A DNA stretch of 64,000 bases from JAWUWD01 sp034112085 (GCA_034112085.1 JAWUWD010000062.1:53841-117840); one strand, 5' to 3'. Counted from the first letter of the stretch, positions 35,248 through 45,810 are shown. A program made the numbers and translations. Notes: generated by a model not told the origin, from the sequence alone.

Positions 35248-36918
35248 TTAAAAAGGAAGTGTAATTATAAAACTGGTGCCTTTCCCTAGTACACTTTCTA
35301 CGTCTATTCTTCCTCTATGTTTTTTAATAAATTCTGAACATATTAAAAGCCCCAACCCAGTTCCAAGCTCACCAGAAGTTCCTTCAGTTGTCAAATGTTG
35401 ATTTACTTTGAATAGTTGATCAATATGTTCTGACTCCATCCCTTTCCCATTGTCTATCACTTTAAGTAAAAGGGAATTATTAGTTAACTCAGAAGTCAAT
35501 TTAATTTCGCCCCCTTTATTTGTGAACTTAATAGCATTGGATATAAGGTTTCTAAAAACGGTTTGAATCATATCAGCATCAATTAGGTGCAAAATGTCCT
35601 TATCGATAGTCTCATAAATCTTGATGTCCTTTTCTGATGCCATTTGGCTCAATTCATTAATAACACCTTCAGCTAATTTATGAATAGAGAGCTGTTTAGG
35701 GTTAAATTCAAGGTCTCCAGTTTGAGATCTAGCCCATCTTAGAAGGTTATCTAATAGGTTTGAGGTGTTTTTTGTGGAGTAACCTAGTCTTTGAATTACA
35801 TCTCTTAGTGAAGGATCACTTATTTTTTCAAACTCTAATATTTGCAGTAAGCCACGTATTGAATTTAATGGCCCCTTAAGGTCATGGCCAATAATGGAAA
35901 ATAATTTATCTTTACCTTGATTAGCTGTCGTTAACTCTTCATTTTTAGTAGCTAGCTCTTCCCTCTTCAATTCAAGTAAATCGTTTGTGTTATTTATCCT
36001 GAGGTTGAGTTTTTGTAAGCGAGTAGTTTGATAAGTAATCAATAGAACAAAAAGAATGAATGACAAAAAGAATATATATAGAACTCTCGTAAACTGATCA
36101 TCAAACGTTGTGGAGCTCTTGTATCCAGTCCCTATACGTATGTTCAGTCCGAAATAACTTATAGTGGAGTATAAAAATTCAGAGGTGTCAGGTTCAAAAT
36201 TTTTATAGTATTCTGGGTCTTTTAGGGTATTGTAAATAACAGATCCATCATAGACCGCTTCTCGATCAAAATCCTCACCTGATTCTGTACTAAAATGATG
36301 TTGAAATTCATCGTTGAAATTCCCATCGTATAGGCCTTGAATGATCGTTTTAATGCTGATTATTGGAGCTACATAACCGTAAGTCTTATTATTTCTATGT
36401 ACCCTGAAGTTAAGAGGGATACCGAGCCATCCTTCAATTAAATTGATCGGGTAAAATAACCTGATACGATCATGTTGCATCAACTTATTGAGTCTTGCAA
36501 TTTCCACATCACTTCTGATAGAAGAGACTGACTTGTTGACTAAGTTGGCAGGATTTAAGGAATTTCTAGTAAAAGAATAAACAAATGTATGGGCAGTATC
36601 AATAAAGGAAACGACAATAGAATCTTTGTAATCTATTGCACTAAGTTGGGCTTGCACGAACAGTTGAAACTCTTCTGCATTTGGTATTTCCTCTGATAAA
36701 TTTATATATGAGCGCATACCTGACAGAATACCGGCAAATTTATCAATGCTATTAGAGAATTGATTTATTGCTCTGTCATGTGTAGACTTAAGTAGTAACT
36801 GTCTTTTTTCGTGCTTATTTGTCTTATAATTTTCTTGAATAAGATAAACAGTAATAGAACCAAGTATAATGATGACAATGGATATTGACCAATTAATATA
36901 TGACTTCACTGACCGCAT
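35248..36918 (-). CDS. Membrane sensor histidine kinase with CHASE-like extracytoplasmic domain
   Basis: 556 residues. A transmembrane helix at about residues 8-27, a CHASE-like sensor domain (residues 40-270), a second helix near 280-300, a coiled linker, then HisKA with FSIIGHDLKGPLNSIRGLL (phospho-histidine) and HATPase_c with NLISNAIKFTNKGG (N box), DNGKGMESE (G1) and GTGLGLLICSEFI (G2). The typical final LPF tail is present. No receiver domain and no adjacent regulator: an orphan hybrid-less kinase. Confidence 0.88.
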   Translation of the reverse strand: MRSVKSYINWSISIVIIILGSITVYLIQENYKTNKHEKRQLLLKSTHDRAINQFSNSIDKFAGILSGMRSYINLSEEIPNAEEFQLFVQAQLSAIDYKDSIVVSFIDTAHTFVYSFTRNSLNPANLVNKSVSSIRSDVEIARLNKLMQHDRIRLFYPINLIEGWLGIPLNFRVHRNNKTYGYVAPIISIKTIIQGLYDGNFNDEFQHHFSTESGEDFDREAVYDGSVIYNTLKDPEYYKNFEPDTSEFLYSTISYFGLNIRIGTGYKSSTTFDDQFTRVLYIFFLSFILFVLLITYQTTRLQKLNLRINNTNDLLELKREELATKNEELTTANQGKDKLFSIIGHDLKGPLNSIRGLLQILEFEKISDPSLRDVIQRLGYSTKNTSNLLDNLLRWARSQTGDLEFNPKQLSIHKLAEGVINELSQMASEKDIKIYETIDKDILHLIDADMIQTVFRNLISNAIKFTNKGGEIKLTSELTNNSLLLKVIDNGKGMESEHIDQLFKVNQHLTTEGTSGELGTGLGLLICSEFIKKHRGRIDVESVLGKGTSFIITLPF

Positions 36919-37037
36919 AACATCAATTATCAGTTAGTTTATTTTTTTAATATATAGCATTATAACACTTTTATGTCGTAAAGAAGTAAAGTCAGATTGA
37001 TATTTGAAAGACAATTATATGATTACAAAATATTATT

Positions 37038-37994
37038 TTAGAGATATTTAGAAATAGCTTTGACATCCACATTGCCACCCGAAATGATAATGCCTATCTT
37101 CTTCCCTGCAAACATCTCAGGGGTTTTCAAAACAACTGCCAGACAAACTGCACTCGATGGTTCGATCAGTATCTTCATGCGCTCCCATGTGAGCTTCATG
37201 GCTGAGATGATTTCCTCATCTGAGACGATCATGATATCATGCACATACTGAGCAATAATGGCATGAGGTATTTCACCCACTGTTGTGAGTAATCCATCTG
37301 CGATTGTATTTGGATTGATTGAAGGGAGATGTTTTTTTTGTTTGAAAGATTGGAAGGCATCATCCGCACCTTCTGGTTCACAGCCTATCACCATAGTAGA
37401 TGGGCTCATGAACTTCGTAGAAAGTAGTGACCCACTCATCAGTCCACCCCCGCCAATAGGGGCAAGTAAGTAGTCCAGACGATCAGCGCCTAGCTCTTCA
37501 TAAACTTCTTTAGCAGCTGTGGCTTGTCCAGCAATGATTCTATTATCATTATATGGATGAATAAGTGTGCTACCCTTTTCTTCAACTACTTGCTTGACAG
37601 TCGACTCTCTGGCTTTAAGTGTTGGCTCACATTCTATCATATTTGCCCCATAATCAATGACCGCATTTTTTTTGACCGCTGGCGCATTGTTGGGCATTAC
37701 TATATGGGCTTCTATGCCTTTCAGCTGAGCAGCATAAGCCACAGCCTGTCCATGGTTTCCTGAAGAATGTGTGCAGACACCCTTGGACTGTTCATCTTTA
37801 TTAAGAGAACGTACGGCATTGGTGGCACCCCGTGCTTTAAAAGCGCCTACTTTTTGAAAATTTTCGCACTTGAAATAATTCTGCGCTCCTGTGATTTCAT
37901 CTATTTGGTTACAGGTAAGGATGGGTGTGTTGTGAATGAAAGGTTTGATTCTTTCATGTGCTTGTTGGATATCAATTAATGAAATTTCATTCAT
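37038..37994 (-). CDS. Threonine/serine dehydratase (PLP fold type II)
   Basis: 318 residues. FKARGATNAVRSL contains the PLP lysine; HSSGNHGQAVAYAAQ and the glycine-rich loop IGGGGLMSGSLL bind the cofactor. The length without an ACT domain points to the catabolic dehydratase / serine racemase group rather than biosynthetic IlvA. Makes 2-oxobutanoate from threonine or pyruvate from serine. Confidence 0.9.
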   Translation of the reverse strand: MNEISLIDIQQAHERIKPFIHNTPILTCNQIDEITGAQNYFKCENFQKVGAFKARGATNAVRSLNKDEQSKGVCTHSSGNHGQAVAYAAQLKGIEAHIVMPNNAPAVKKNAVIDYGANMIECEPTLKARESTVKQVVEEKGSTLIHPYNDNRIIAGQATAAKEVYEELGADRLDYLLAPIGGGGLMSGSLLSTKFMSPSTMVIGCEPEGADDAFQSFKQKKHLPSINPNTIADGLLTTVGEIPHAIIAQYVHDIMIVSDEEIISAMKLTWERMKILIEPSSAVCLAVVLKTPEMFAGKKIGIIISGGNVDVKAISKYL

Positions 37995-38003
37995 AATATT
38001 AAT

Positions 38004-38091
38004 GCGTCATTGCGAGGCACGAAGCAATCTTTCTCTTTCATAGTGATAGGCTAAATCTATTAATTCAAGACCTTAAATCGAGAGATTGCTT
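38004..38091. repeat. REP-like imperfect palindromic repeat
   Basis: Contains GCGTCATTGCGAGGCACGAA at 38004-38023 and the arm AAGCAATCT (38022-38030), matched by AGATTGCTT at 38083-38091. This ATTGCGAGGCACGAAGC element is a dispersed repeat recalled from other Bacteroidota genomes. It sits between the dehydratase and polA. Confidence 0.55.
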
Positions 38092-38178
38092 GCGGCTACG
38101 CTAAACTATGGCGTAAGCATACAGTATTGCATTTCCCATTCGGCAGAACAATCCTTCGCATTAACTCTCAATACCCAA

Positions 38179-40986
38179 TTAATGCGCCTCTAGCCAGTTA
38201 TCACCAAATCCAACTTCAACTTCCATCGGTACTTCAAGTTCGATGGCTTCATTCATCAATTTTTTTACTCCTGCTTCAAGCTTGTCTTTTTCTTCTTTGA
38301 GCACATCAAAGACCAATTCATCATGCACTTGTAGGATCATTTTACTTTTGAATTTTTCTTTTTTCATCCAAGCATCAATGTCTATCATAGCTTTTTTGAT
38401 GATATCAGCGGCACTTCCTTGGATAGGTGCGTTGATGGCATTTCGCTCCGCAAAACCACGATCTGTGGCATTTCCAGAGTTGATATCTCGTAGATATCGT
38501 CTTCTGCCCATGATCGTTTCTACATATTCATTCTCTTTGGCAAGGTTGACCGTTTCATCCATATATTTCTTAACAGATGCGAATTCCTCGAAGTAGGAAG
38601 AAATGATCTCTTGTGCTTCGCCTCTTGGGATGTTGAGTCGTTGAGAAAGTCCAAAAGCGGAGATTCCGTAGATGATTCCAAAATTAGCAGTCTTCGCCTT
38701 TCTTCTCATGTCACTATCAACCTCTTCCAATGGTACTTTGAAAATCTTAGCCGCAGTGGTTGCATGAATATCCCGGCCATTCCTGAAGGCTTCAATCATA
38801 TGTTCATCCTTTGCAAAAGCAGCCATGATGCGCAGCTCGATTTGTGAATAATCCGCAGCCATTAGGATATGGTTTTCATCACGAGGCACAAAAGCTTTTC
38901 TGATCTCTCGGCCTTTAGCCGTGCGGATCGGAATATTTTGCAAGTTAGGATTGACAGAACTTAATCGACCAGTCGCAGCTACTGCCTGACTATAATTGGT
39001 GTGGATTCTAGCATCTCTTTTGCTGATCATCTCAGGAAGGGCATCTACATAGGTAGATTTGAGTTTCTGAAACTCTCTAAAATCTAAGATACGATTCACG
39101 ATCTCATGTTCACCGGCAAGTTTGGATAGAATCTCTTCGCCCGTAGCGTATTGACCGGTTTTTGTCTTTTTCGGTTTGTCCACCAATTTCATTTTTTCAA
39201 ACAAGACTTCTCCGAGTTGCTTAGGAGAAGCAATGTTGAACTCCACTCCTGCCATTCTGTAGATATCATCTTGGGCTTTGATGCTTTCCTGTTGTAGATC
39301 CTCAGACATAACCTTCAGTACAGACTCATCTACGCGGACACCTTCATACTCCATATTCGCCAATACGGGCACTAGTGGAAGCTCCAATGAATGCAAGAGA
39401 TCATGCATCTCGTGGGATTCAATTTCACCAGACAGATGCTCTTTTAATTGAAGGGTGATGTCTGCATCTTCGCCAGCATATTCGACCACTTCTTTTGGGT
39501 CAACATCTCTCATATTACCCTGCTTCTTGCCTTTTGGTCCAATCAGTGTTGTTATAGAGACGGGCGTATAGTTGAGATATTGCTCTGCTAAAGCATCCAT
39601 GTTGTGCTTAGACTCAGGAGCAATTAAGTAATGCGCGAGCATCGTATCGAAAATAGGCCCACTTACGTGGATGCCATATTTTTTGAGTACAAGGATATCA
39701 TATTTGATATTTTGACCGATTTTGACAATGGTGTCATTTTCTAAGACCTCTTTGAAGTCATTGATGATGGCTTGGGCCTCTTTTTCATCTGTCGGGATTG
39801 GAATATAATAAGCCTCGCCTTTGTAATAGGAAAAAGCAATACCCACTAGTTCAGCCTCTACCGCATCAATATTGGTGGTCTCTGTATCAAAACAGAATTC
39901 CTTTTGCTGGAGTAGAAATGAAACCAACTCCGTTCTCAACTCTGGTGTATCGATCATATGATAATCATGCTCGACAGTGTCTATCGTTAGTTTTTCAACG
40001 GGGACTTCTTGGGTCTTCGTCTCTTCAGTTGCTCCGCCTGATGGTGCTGGAGCAAACATGGAAAGCTGACTTTGTACTTCTTTTGTTGATTTTTGAGGAG
40101 CTGGATCTTCACCAACCACTCGCTTCATCATGTTCCTAAACTCAAGGTCTTCAAATAGCACTTTTACTTTCTCTTCATCAGGCCCGGTATAAAGCATCTC
40201 TTCAGAATTATATTCAAGAGGGACGTTGATGTCAATCGTTGCGAGTTCTTTGGATAAAATGCCTTGTTCACCAAAGTTCTCTACGTTTTCTTTCTGCTTG
40301 CCCTTGAGTTCATGGCTGTGCGCAACGAGGTTCTCAACGGTATCATATAATTTTAGTAGTTTGACGGCTGTCTTGGCACCGATTCCTGGGATACCCGGGA
40401 TATTATCAGCAGCGTCACCTTGAAGCCCAAGGAAATCTCGAATCTGGTCGATGCGAGCGATGTCCCACTTGGCCAATACCTCCGGAACACCGAGGATATC
40501 TACACCATTGCCCATGAATGATGGCTTATACAGGTAGACGTGCTCTTCTACCAATTGTGCATAATCCTTGTCAGGAGTCATCATAAATACTTCAAAACCT
40601 TCCTTAGAAGCTTTTTTTGCAAAAGTACCGATGATGTCATCAGCCTCAAACCCTTTTAATTCTAATACTGGAATATTGAATGCTCTTATGATCTCTTTGA
40701 CGATCGGAACACCTGTCTTGATATCTTCTGGGGTCGCTTCACGATGTGCCTTGTATGCGGGAAACTGCTCATGGCGAAACGTAGGCCCTGACACATCAAA
40801 GGCAACGGCAATATGTGTAGGTTTTTGCTTGTTGATAATTTCTAACAGTACGTTAGTAAAGCCAAACATAACCCCCGTATTGAGACCTTTCGAGTTGATT
40901 CGTGGATTTTTGCTGAAAGCGAAATGTGCACGATATATTAATGCAAATGCATCAAGGAGGAATAGCTTTTTGTCTGGTTTACTCAT
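38179..40986 (-). CDS. polA: DNA polymerase I
   Basis: 935 residues, full length. N-terminal 5' nuclease (LLDAFALIYRAHFAFSK, DKDYAQLV, GIPGIGAKTAVKLL), a 3'-5' exonuclease domain that keeps its DTETT acidic motif, and the polymerase domain with DYSQIELRIMAAF (motif A), KTANFGIIYGISAFGL (O helix) and VHDELVFDV (motif C). Fills gaps in replication and repair. It is the downstream neighbour of a lone REP-like element and reads leftward. Confidence 0.97.
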   Translation of the reverse strand: MSKPDKKLFLLDAFALIYRAHFAFSKNPRINSKGLNTGVMFGFTNVLLEIINKQKPTHIAVAFDVSGPTFRHEQFPAYKAHREATPEDIKTGVPIVKEIIRAFNIPVLELKGFEADDIIGTFAKKASKEGFEVFMMTPDKDYAQLVEEHVYLYKPSFMGNGVDILGVPEVLAKWDIARIDQIRDFLGLQGDAADNIPGIPGIGAKTAVKLLKLYDTVENLVAHSHELKGKQKENVENFGEQGILSKELATIDINVPLEYNSEEMLYTGPDEEKVKVLFEDLEFRNMMKRVVGEDPAPQKSTKEVQSQLSMFAPAPSGGATEETKTQEVPVEKLTIDTVEHDYHMIDTPELRTELVSFLLQQKEFCFDTETTNIDAVEAELVGIAFSYYKGEAYYIPIPTDEKEAQAIINDFKEVLENDTIVKIGQNIKYDILVLKKYGIHVSGPIFDTMLAHYLIAPESKHNMDALAEQYLNYTPVSITTLIGPKGKKQGNMRDVDPKEVVEYAGEDADITLQLKEHLSGEIESHEMHDLLHSLELPLVPVLANMEYEGVRVDESVLKVMSEDLQQESIKAQDDIYRMAGVEFNIASPKQLGEVLFEKMKLVDKPKKTKTGQYATGEEILSKLAGEHEIVNRILDFREFQKLKSTYVDALPEMISKRDARIHTNYSQAVAATGRLSSVNPNLQNIPIRTAKGREIRKAFVPRDENHILMAADYSQIELRIMAAFAKDEHMIEAFRNGRDIHATTAAKIFKVPLEEVDSDMRRKAKTANFGIIYGISAFGLSQRLNIPRGEAQEIISSYFEEFASVKKYMDETVNLAKENEYVETIMGRRRYLRDINSGNATDRGFAERNAINAPIQGSAADIIKKAMIDIDAWMKKEKFKSKMILQVHDELVFDVLKEEKDKLEAGVKKLMNEAIELEVPMEVEVGFGDNWLEAH

Positions 40987-41213
40987 ATTAGTAAAGTTAG
41001 AAAAATAGAGATAAGATGTAGAACTGAGAATAGTTTTATATCAACTCTGGAACTAGCAACTAAGAATAATCAACGACTTGAACTTACATGTTCAAGAATA
41101 GGCAAAAGGAGGAACCGGAAAGTAAATGTTTACTGGAGACTCTTGGTGAGTTGGAAGTACTTTGGACAAAAAACATGTTCTAATAACTGACATATTGAGT
41201 AATTCAGGCAAAA

Positions 41214-41249
41214 AGTTAGTGGTTTGAGTACTATCTCAAACCACTAACT
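41214..41249 (-). terminator. Intrinsic terminator of the 128-residue gene
   Basis: Perfect 15-base stem (AGTTAGTGGTTTGAG with its complement) and 6-base loop; on the minus strand followed by T5. It lies 26 bases past the stop at 41275. Confidence 0.8.
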
Positions 41250-41274
41250 GTATCAATTTTATTTAGTCTACTGA

Positions 41275-41661
41275 CTAATTCTTGAAGACGGAATAAATTC
41301 GAATTTCTGGAGCGCTTTCCAAATATGGTTTCAGCTCTCTTACTACGTCATTTTGAAATAATTCAGTTGACAAGTAGTTGTTTGCTTCCTCTTCTGATTC
41401 AAATCCATGGAGTACTTGAACATCCTCAGATCTCATAAGGAGGTCTTTTGAAACTGCTCCTTTGATTTGTTTTAAAAACGGTTCTTTATATTTTAAATAT
41501 ACGCCCGCTGCACTCTCTCTATTTTCATTTTTAATAGATAAAGTAATTTCTAAATAGGCGTTTTGTTCTTTCTTCCCGATGGTCATTGATGTTAAGGTGA
41601 ATAATGTGATGGCTGCAAATGCAGACAATACTCCGATTGATAATTTTCTTTTTGCTTTCAT
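41275..41661 (-). CDS. Secreted or anchored small protein, possible ABM-like ferredoxin fold
   Basis: 128 residues. An N-terminal hydrophobic segment (LSIGVLSAFAAITLFTL) after a basic start is a signal peptide or anchor. The remainder (AYLEITLSIKNEN, YLKYKEPFLKQI, VLHGFESEEEANNYL, IRIYSVF) has the strand/helix pattern of dimeric alpha-beta-barrel monooxygenase-like domains. No catalytic residues can be named. It lies downstream of the AraC regulator gene on the same strand, 82 bases apart, and may be its target. Confidence 0.6.
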   Translation of the reverse strand: MKAKRKLSIGVLSAFAAITLFTLTSMTIGKKEQNAYLEITLSIKNENRESAAGVYLKYKEPFLKQIKGAVSKDLLMRSEDVQVLHGFESEEEANNYLSTELFQNDVVRELKPYLESAPEIRIYSVFKN

Positions 41662-41743
41662 TGTATTTATGGTTAGTTACAAAGCAAAAGTAGGCTCAAT
41701 CAGAAAGCTTTGAAATGGACAAAAGCGACTAAAGTTGGTAAAA

Positions 41744-42610
41744 TTAGGAAATGGAATCTCTAAATTCTGTGGGGGAACATTTAACGTGTTTCTTAAAGTA
41801 TTTAATGAAATAGTAAGGATCTTTAAACCCTAGATCGTAGCCGATTTGATTGATATAAACATTTGAATGAGTGAGTTTTCTTTTTGCTTCGAGAATCACC
41901 CGATCTGTTATGGTCTGTGATACAGTGATCCCCAATTCAGACTTAATTACTGCGTTAAGAGACTTCGTAGAGATCGAAAGTTCATTTGCATAGTCGGATA
42001 CTGCCCAATTTTTATGAAAATTATTTTCCAGTAGATTACGGAATATTAAGTAGGTCTTATTTTGATTTGGCTTTTTCTGGTCGATTTCGATATTTCTCCT
42101 TTTTTCTCTTTCTATAATTAAAAGCAAAGATTTCAACAAGTGTGAAAGAATGGCATTGTTGCCAAATTCTTCCACCTTACTTGATTCATGATCTATTTGC
42201 GAAAAGTAAGAGAATATCTGATTCTCAATATCTTTTGAGACTTGAAAATAAGGGTTGGAGGTATTGTTGAAAATGTGATAGGCGAGGAAGAAATTAATGT
42301 CGGTTTCATTATTGAGAATAAACGATTCGTTGAAGTGAATGAGATAGCCTTCATAATCAGCGCGATTTTCAAAATAGTGAACTTGATTTTTTGCAACGAA
42401 AAACAGCCTATCTTTCTTTATGTCATAACTTTTGAAGTCAATGAAATGCTTTCCTGTATTGTTTTTAAACCAAATTATTTGATAAAAGCTGTGTGTATGT
42501 GGTTTTGATGAATGTTCTACATTCTTTTTTTGATATACTGATAAATCATAAATATCAAATTGTCGTTTTTTGGGCTCATCCTTTAAAAAGTGATATTTCT
42601 CAATTTCCAT
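41744..42610 (-). CDS. AraC-family transcriptional regulator
   Basis: 288 residues. The N-terminal 150 residues form a cupin-like sensor (SKPHTHSFYQIIWF). The C-terminal 100 residues carry two helix-turn-helix units: AVSDYANELSISTKSLNAVIK and INQIGYDLGFKDPYYFIKYFK, the second being the AraC signature. Possible target is the small gene downstream. Confidence 0.9.
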   Translation of the reverse strand: MEIEKYHFLKDEPKKRQFDIYDLSVYQKKNVEHSSKPHTHSFYQIIWFKNNTGKHFIDFKSYDIKKDRLFFVAKNQVHYFENRADYEGYLIHFNESFILNNETDINFFLAYHIFNNTSNPYFQVSKDIENQIFSYFSQIDHESSKVEEFGNNAILSHLLKSLLLIIEREKRRNIEIDQKKPNQNKTYLIFRNLLENNFHKNWAVSDYANELSISTKSLNAVIKSELGITVSQTITDRVILEAKRKLTHSNVYINQIGYDLGFKDPYYFIKYFKKHVKCSPTEFRDSIS

Positions 42611-42702
42611 TGCTTTAATTGCTTTTGGCCAAGTGGCATTCTAAGCTGTTTTGTATTCAGCACTCAATTGCTGAGTAAATTATAAAAGACTTGAATCAAA
42701 AG

Positions 42703-42726
42703 CCAACAGGGTAGATGTTGGTTTTT
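42703..42726 (+). terminator. Orphan terminator-like hairpin
   Basis: CCAACA, seven-base loop, TGTTGG followed by T5. No plus-strand gene precedes it within the spacer, so it may end a small RNA or be chance. Confidence 0.35.
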
Positions 42727-42960
42727 GACATTCGAGTTGGATAGTGATGTCCACGGCATGACTTAATTCATTTTTTAATAAGAGTATTTGCTGTTAAACA
42801 TGGTTGAAAAAAGTATGTTTTTTTACTTCAAACTTAGCTTTTATTAAGTTGGTGGCACTATAGCAGTGATCAAGTTGATCGTGTTTTAATGATATTCTTT
42901 AACACAAGAATTTTACAATAAACTCTACAAATATCCCCTTCCCAAACCATAACAAATTCC

Positions 42961-42968
42961 TACCTTTG
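42961..42968 (+). promoter_or_regulatory. -7 element TACCTTTG of uvrA
   Basis: Matches TAnnTTTG and ends five bases before the ATG at 42974, suggesting a leaderless uvrA transcript. Confidence 0.4.
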
Positions 42969-42973
42969 GTGCT

Positions 42974-45793
42974 ATGCAAGAAGTGATTACCACCGATCAA
43001 GAAGCCATCGATTTACTGGACCCAAAAGAGTTTATAATTATTAAGCGCGCACGGGTGAATAACCTCAAGAATTTGAGTGTGGCCATTCCGCGTAATAAGC
43101 TGGTGGTGGTGACAGGTTTGTCTGGTTCAGGCAAGTCATCTTTGGCATTTGATACGCTATTTGCAGAAGGACAGCGCATGTATGTGGAGAGTTTGAGCTC
43201 CTATGCCCGGCAGTTTTTGGGCAGAATGGAAAAACCTGAGGTAGATTATATCAGAGGTGTATCTCCTGCTATTGCTATTGAGCAGAAAGTAAACACAAGA
43301 AATCCACGCTCTACTGTTGGGACAACGACAGAGATTTACGATTACCTCAAGTTGCTATTTGCCAGAGTGGGAAAAACCTATTCGCCAGTAAGTGGAGAAG
43401 AAGTATCAAGTGATACCGTGAGCGATGTGGTAGATGCGATCTTGAAAGAGGGCGATGGAACCAAAGTGATGATCTCATGTCCTTTGATCAAACATGTTGA
43501 GCGTACTTGGGAACAGGAACTTAATGTACTGCTAGGTAAAGGCTATACTCGAATAATCGTAGATGGACAAATGACCTTCATTGAAGATGTTTTGACAGAT
43601 GCCAAACAAGTAGAATCAGCAAAGTCACTGGAAATACTCATCGATAGATTGGTGGTAAATCAAGATGAAGAGACGCAATTTAGACTTTCTGATTCCACTC
43701 AGACCGCATTCTTCGAGGGAGAAGGGACTTCTTTGGTAACTGTACCTGGAAAAAAAACTCAGCGTTTTAGCGACAAATTTGAGTTGGATGGAATCAGGTT
43801 TGAGCATCCATCAGTAAACCTATTTAGCTTTAACAATCCTTATGGTGCCTGCCGTACCTGTGAGGGTTTTGGGAAAGTATTGGGCATAGATAAAGACATT
43901 GTGATCTCAGACAAGAGCATGTCTGTTTTTGAAGGGGCTATTGTGCCATGGAGGAGCGAAACGATGAAGAAGTGGGTAGCTCCACTAATCAAAGATGGAA
44001 TCAAGTTTGACTTTCCGATCCATCGGCCTTACAATGAGCTGAGTGAAGAAGAACAAGAACTGCTCTGGACAGGGAATAAATACTTTAATGGACTCAATGC
44101 ATTCTTTGATTTCCTTGAGTCACAAACCTATAAGATACAGTACCGGGTAATGTTGTCCAGATATCGTGGGCGTACTGTTTGTCCTGATTGTCGAGGCACA
44201 AAAATTCGTAAAGATGCAGCTTATGTGAAAATTGGAGGTACATCAATAAGTGATTTGATCTTGCTGCCGATTAACAAAATCTCTGAGTTTTTCGAGCAGC
44301 TCACCACCCTGTCATCTCAGGAAGCTAAGATCGCAGACCGTCTTTTGAAAGAGATCACTTCGCGATTAGGATATCTCGATCAAGTAGGACTTGGTTATCT
44401 AACACTCAATAGGGTCACTTCTACTTTGAGTGGAGGTGAATTTCAAAGAATAAAACTAGCAACATCACTGGGTAGTGCACTAGTAGGCTCTATGTATATA
44501 TTGGATGAGCCGAGTATAGGACTCCACCCGAGAGACACAAGTAAACTAGTCGGTGTATTGAAAACCCTGCGCGACATGGGTAATACCGTAGTTGTTGTGG
44601 AGCATGAGGAGGAGGTAATGCGTGTGGCGGATCAAATTATAGATATTGGTCCAGATGCTGGTGCTCATGGGGGAGAATTAGTATTCCAAGGGAAGTTGGA
44701 AGATATCACCGCTTCGACTAATACGCATACTGCGAGATATCTTTCAGGCGAAGACGCAATAGTTGTCCCTGAACAACGCAGAACATGGAAGGATAAAGTG
44801 ATCATTAAGGGCGCTAGAGAAAATAATCTTAAAAATATTGATGTGGCTATTCCTTTGGGAATAGTAACGGCAATCACTGGAGTGAGTGGGTCGGGTAAAT
44901 CTACCTTAGTGAAAAAAATCCTTTACCCAGGGATAGGAAAAATGTTGGGCACTGTCTCTGAGCCTTCCGGTAAATTTGATTTGCTAGAAGGAGATTATCG
45001 AAAGATCAAACAAATCGAGTTTGTTGATCAAAACCCAATTGGGAAATCCTCTCGGTCCAACCCTGTCACTTATGTGAAGGCTTACGATGCAATACGTCAG
45101 CTATATGCCGATCAGGGATTGTCTAAGCAGCGAGGCTACAAACCTTCTCATTTTTCATTCAACGTAGATGGTGGCAGATGCGAGACTTGTCAAGGTGAAG
45201 GTGAGATCAAGATAGAAATGCAGTTTATGGCAGACATACACTTGATGTGTGATGGCTGTGGTGGGAAGCGATTCAAACAAGAAGTATTAGATATAACTTA
45301 TAAGGACAAGAACATTGCGGAAGTGTTAGATATGACTTTAGAGGAGAGTCTACCTTTCTTCGAGGGCATATCAGGTATCACCAATAAACTTAAACCGCTC
45401 TATGAAGTGGGTCTCGGGTATGTGAAATTAGGTCAGTCTTCCAATTCACTTAGTGGAGGAGAGGCGCAGCGTGTCAAGCTCGCGTTTTATCTAGGAAAGC
45501 AAACGAGAGCCAATGATGGTCATATCTTATTCATCTTTGATGAACCAACTACGGGTCTACATTTTCATGACATCACCAAGTTGCTCAAATCCATCAATGC
45601 ACTTGTCGCACAGGGCAATAGTGTTGTGATTATTGAACATAATATGGAAGTCATCAAGTCTGCTGACTGGATAATCGACCTTGGTCCTGAAGGTGGTGAT
45701 CTTGGAGGATCAGTATGTTTTGAAGGAACACCTGAAGATATGGTAAAACTTAAAGACAATCATACGGCTAGGTACTTGAAGGAGAAGTTATAA
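42974..45793 (+). CDS. uvrA: Excinuclease ABC subunit A
   Basis: 939 residues, normal length. Two ABC ATPase halves: Walker A GLSGSGKSSLAFDTLF and GVSGSGKSTLVKKIL, signatures LSGGEFQRIKLA and LSGGEAQRVKLA. Zinc modules CRTCEGFG with CPDCRGTKI, and CETCQGEG with CDGCGGKRF. Recognises bulky DNA lesions with UvrB for nucleotide excision repair. Bacteroidota often carry more than one UvrA; which paralogue this is cannot be decided here. Confidence 0.95.
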   Translation: MQEVITTDQEAIDLLDPKEFIIIKRARVNNLKNLSVAIPRNKLVVVTGLSGSGKSSLAFDTLFAEGQRMYVESLSSYARQFLGRMEKPEVDYIRGVSPAIAIEQKVNTRNPRSTVGTTTEIYDYLKLLFARVGKTYSPVSGEEVSSDTVSDVVDAILKEGDGTKVMISCPLIKHVERTWEQELNVLLGKGYTRIIVDGQMTFIEDVLTDAKQVESAKSLEILIDRLVVNQDEETQFRLSDSTQTAFFEGEGTSLVTVPGKKTQRFSDKFELDGIRFEHPSVNLFSFNNPYGACRTCEGFGKVLGIDKDIVISDKSMSVFEGAIVPWRSETMKKWVAPLIKDGIKFDFPIHRPYNELSEEEQELLWTGNKYFNGLNAFFDFLESQTYKIQYRVMLSRYRGRTVCPDCRGTKIRKDAAYVKIGGTSISDLILLPINKISEFFEQLTTLSSQEAKIADRLLKEITSRLGYLDQVGLGYLTLNRVTSTLSGGEFQRIKLATSLGSALVGSMYILDEPSIGLHPRDTSKLVGVLKTLRDMGNTVVVVEHEEEVMRVADQIIDIGPDAGAHGGELVFQGKLEDITASTNTHTARYLSGEDAIVVPEQRRTWKDKVIIKGARENNLKNIDVAIPLGIVTAITGVSGSGKSTLVKKILYPGIGKMLGTVSEPSGKFDLLEGDYRKIKQIEFVDQNPIGKSSRSNPVTYVKAYDAIRQLYADQGLSKQRGYKPSHFSFNVDGGRCETCQGEGEIKIEMQFMADIHLMCDGCGGKRFKQEVLDITYKDKNIAEVLDMTLEESLPFFEGISGITNKLKPLYEVGLGYVKLGQSSNSLSGGEAQRVKLAFYLGKQTRANDGHILFIFDEPTTGLHFHDITKLLKSINALVAQGNSVVIIEHNMEVIKSADWIIDLGPEGGDLGGSVCFEGTPEDMVKLKDNHTARYLKEKL

Positions 45794-45810
45794 AATCTTT
45801 TTCTCATGGA

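Larger units (their letters stand above)
42611..42973. other. Gene-free divergent spacer between AraC gene and uvrA
   Basis: 363 bases, AT-rich. It holds a terminator-like hairpin (42703-42726) that follows no annotated gene, and the uvrA promoter element at its right end. No plausible protein was found. Confidence 0.5.

Noticed and set aside
40987..41213. Hidden gene between polA and the small gene
   Set aside because: No frame with a plausible product; only the terminator hairpin at its right end.
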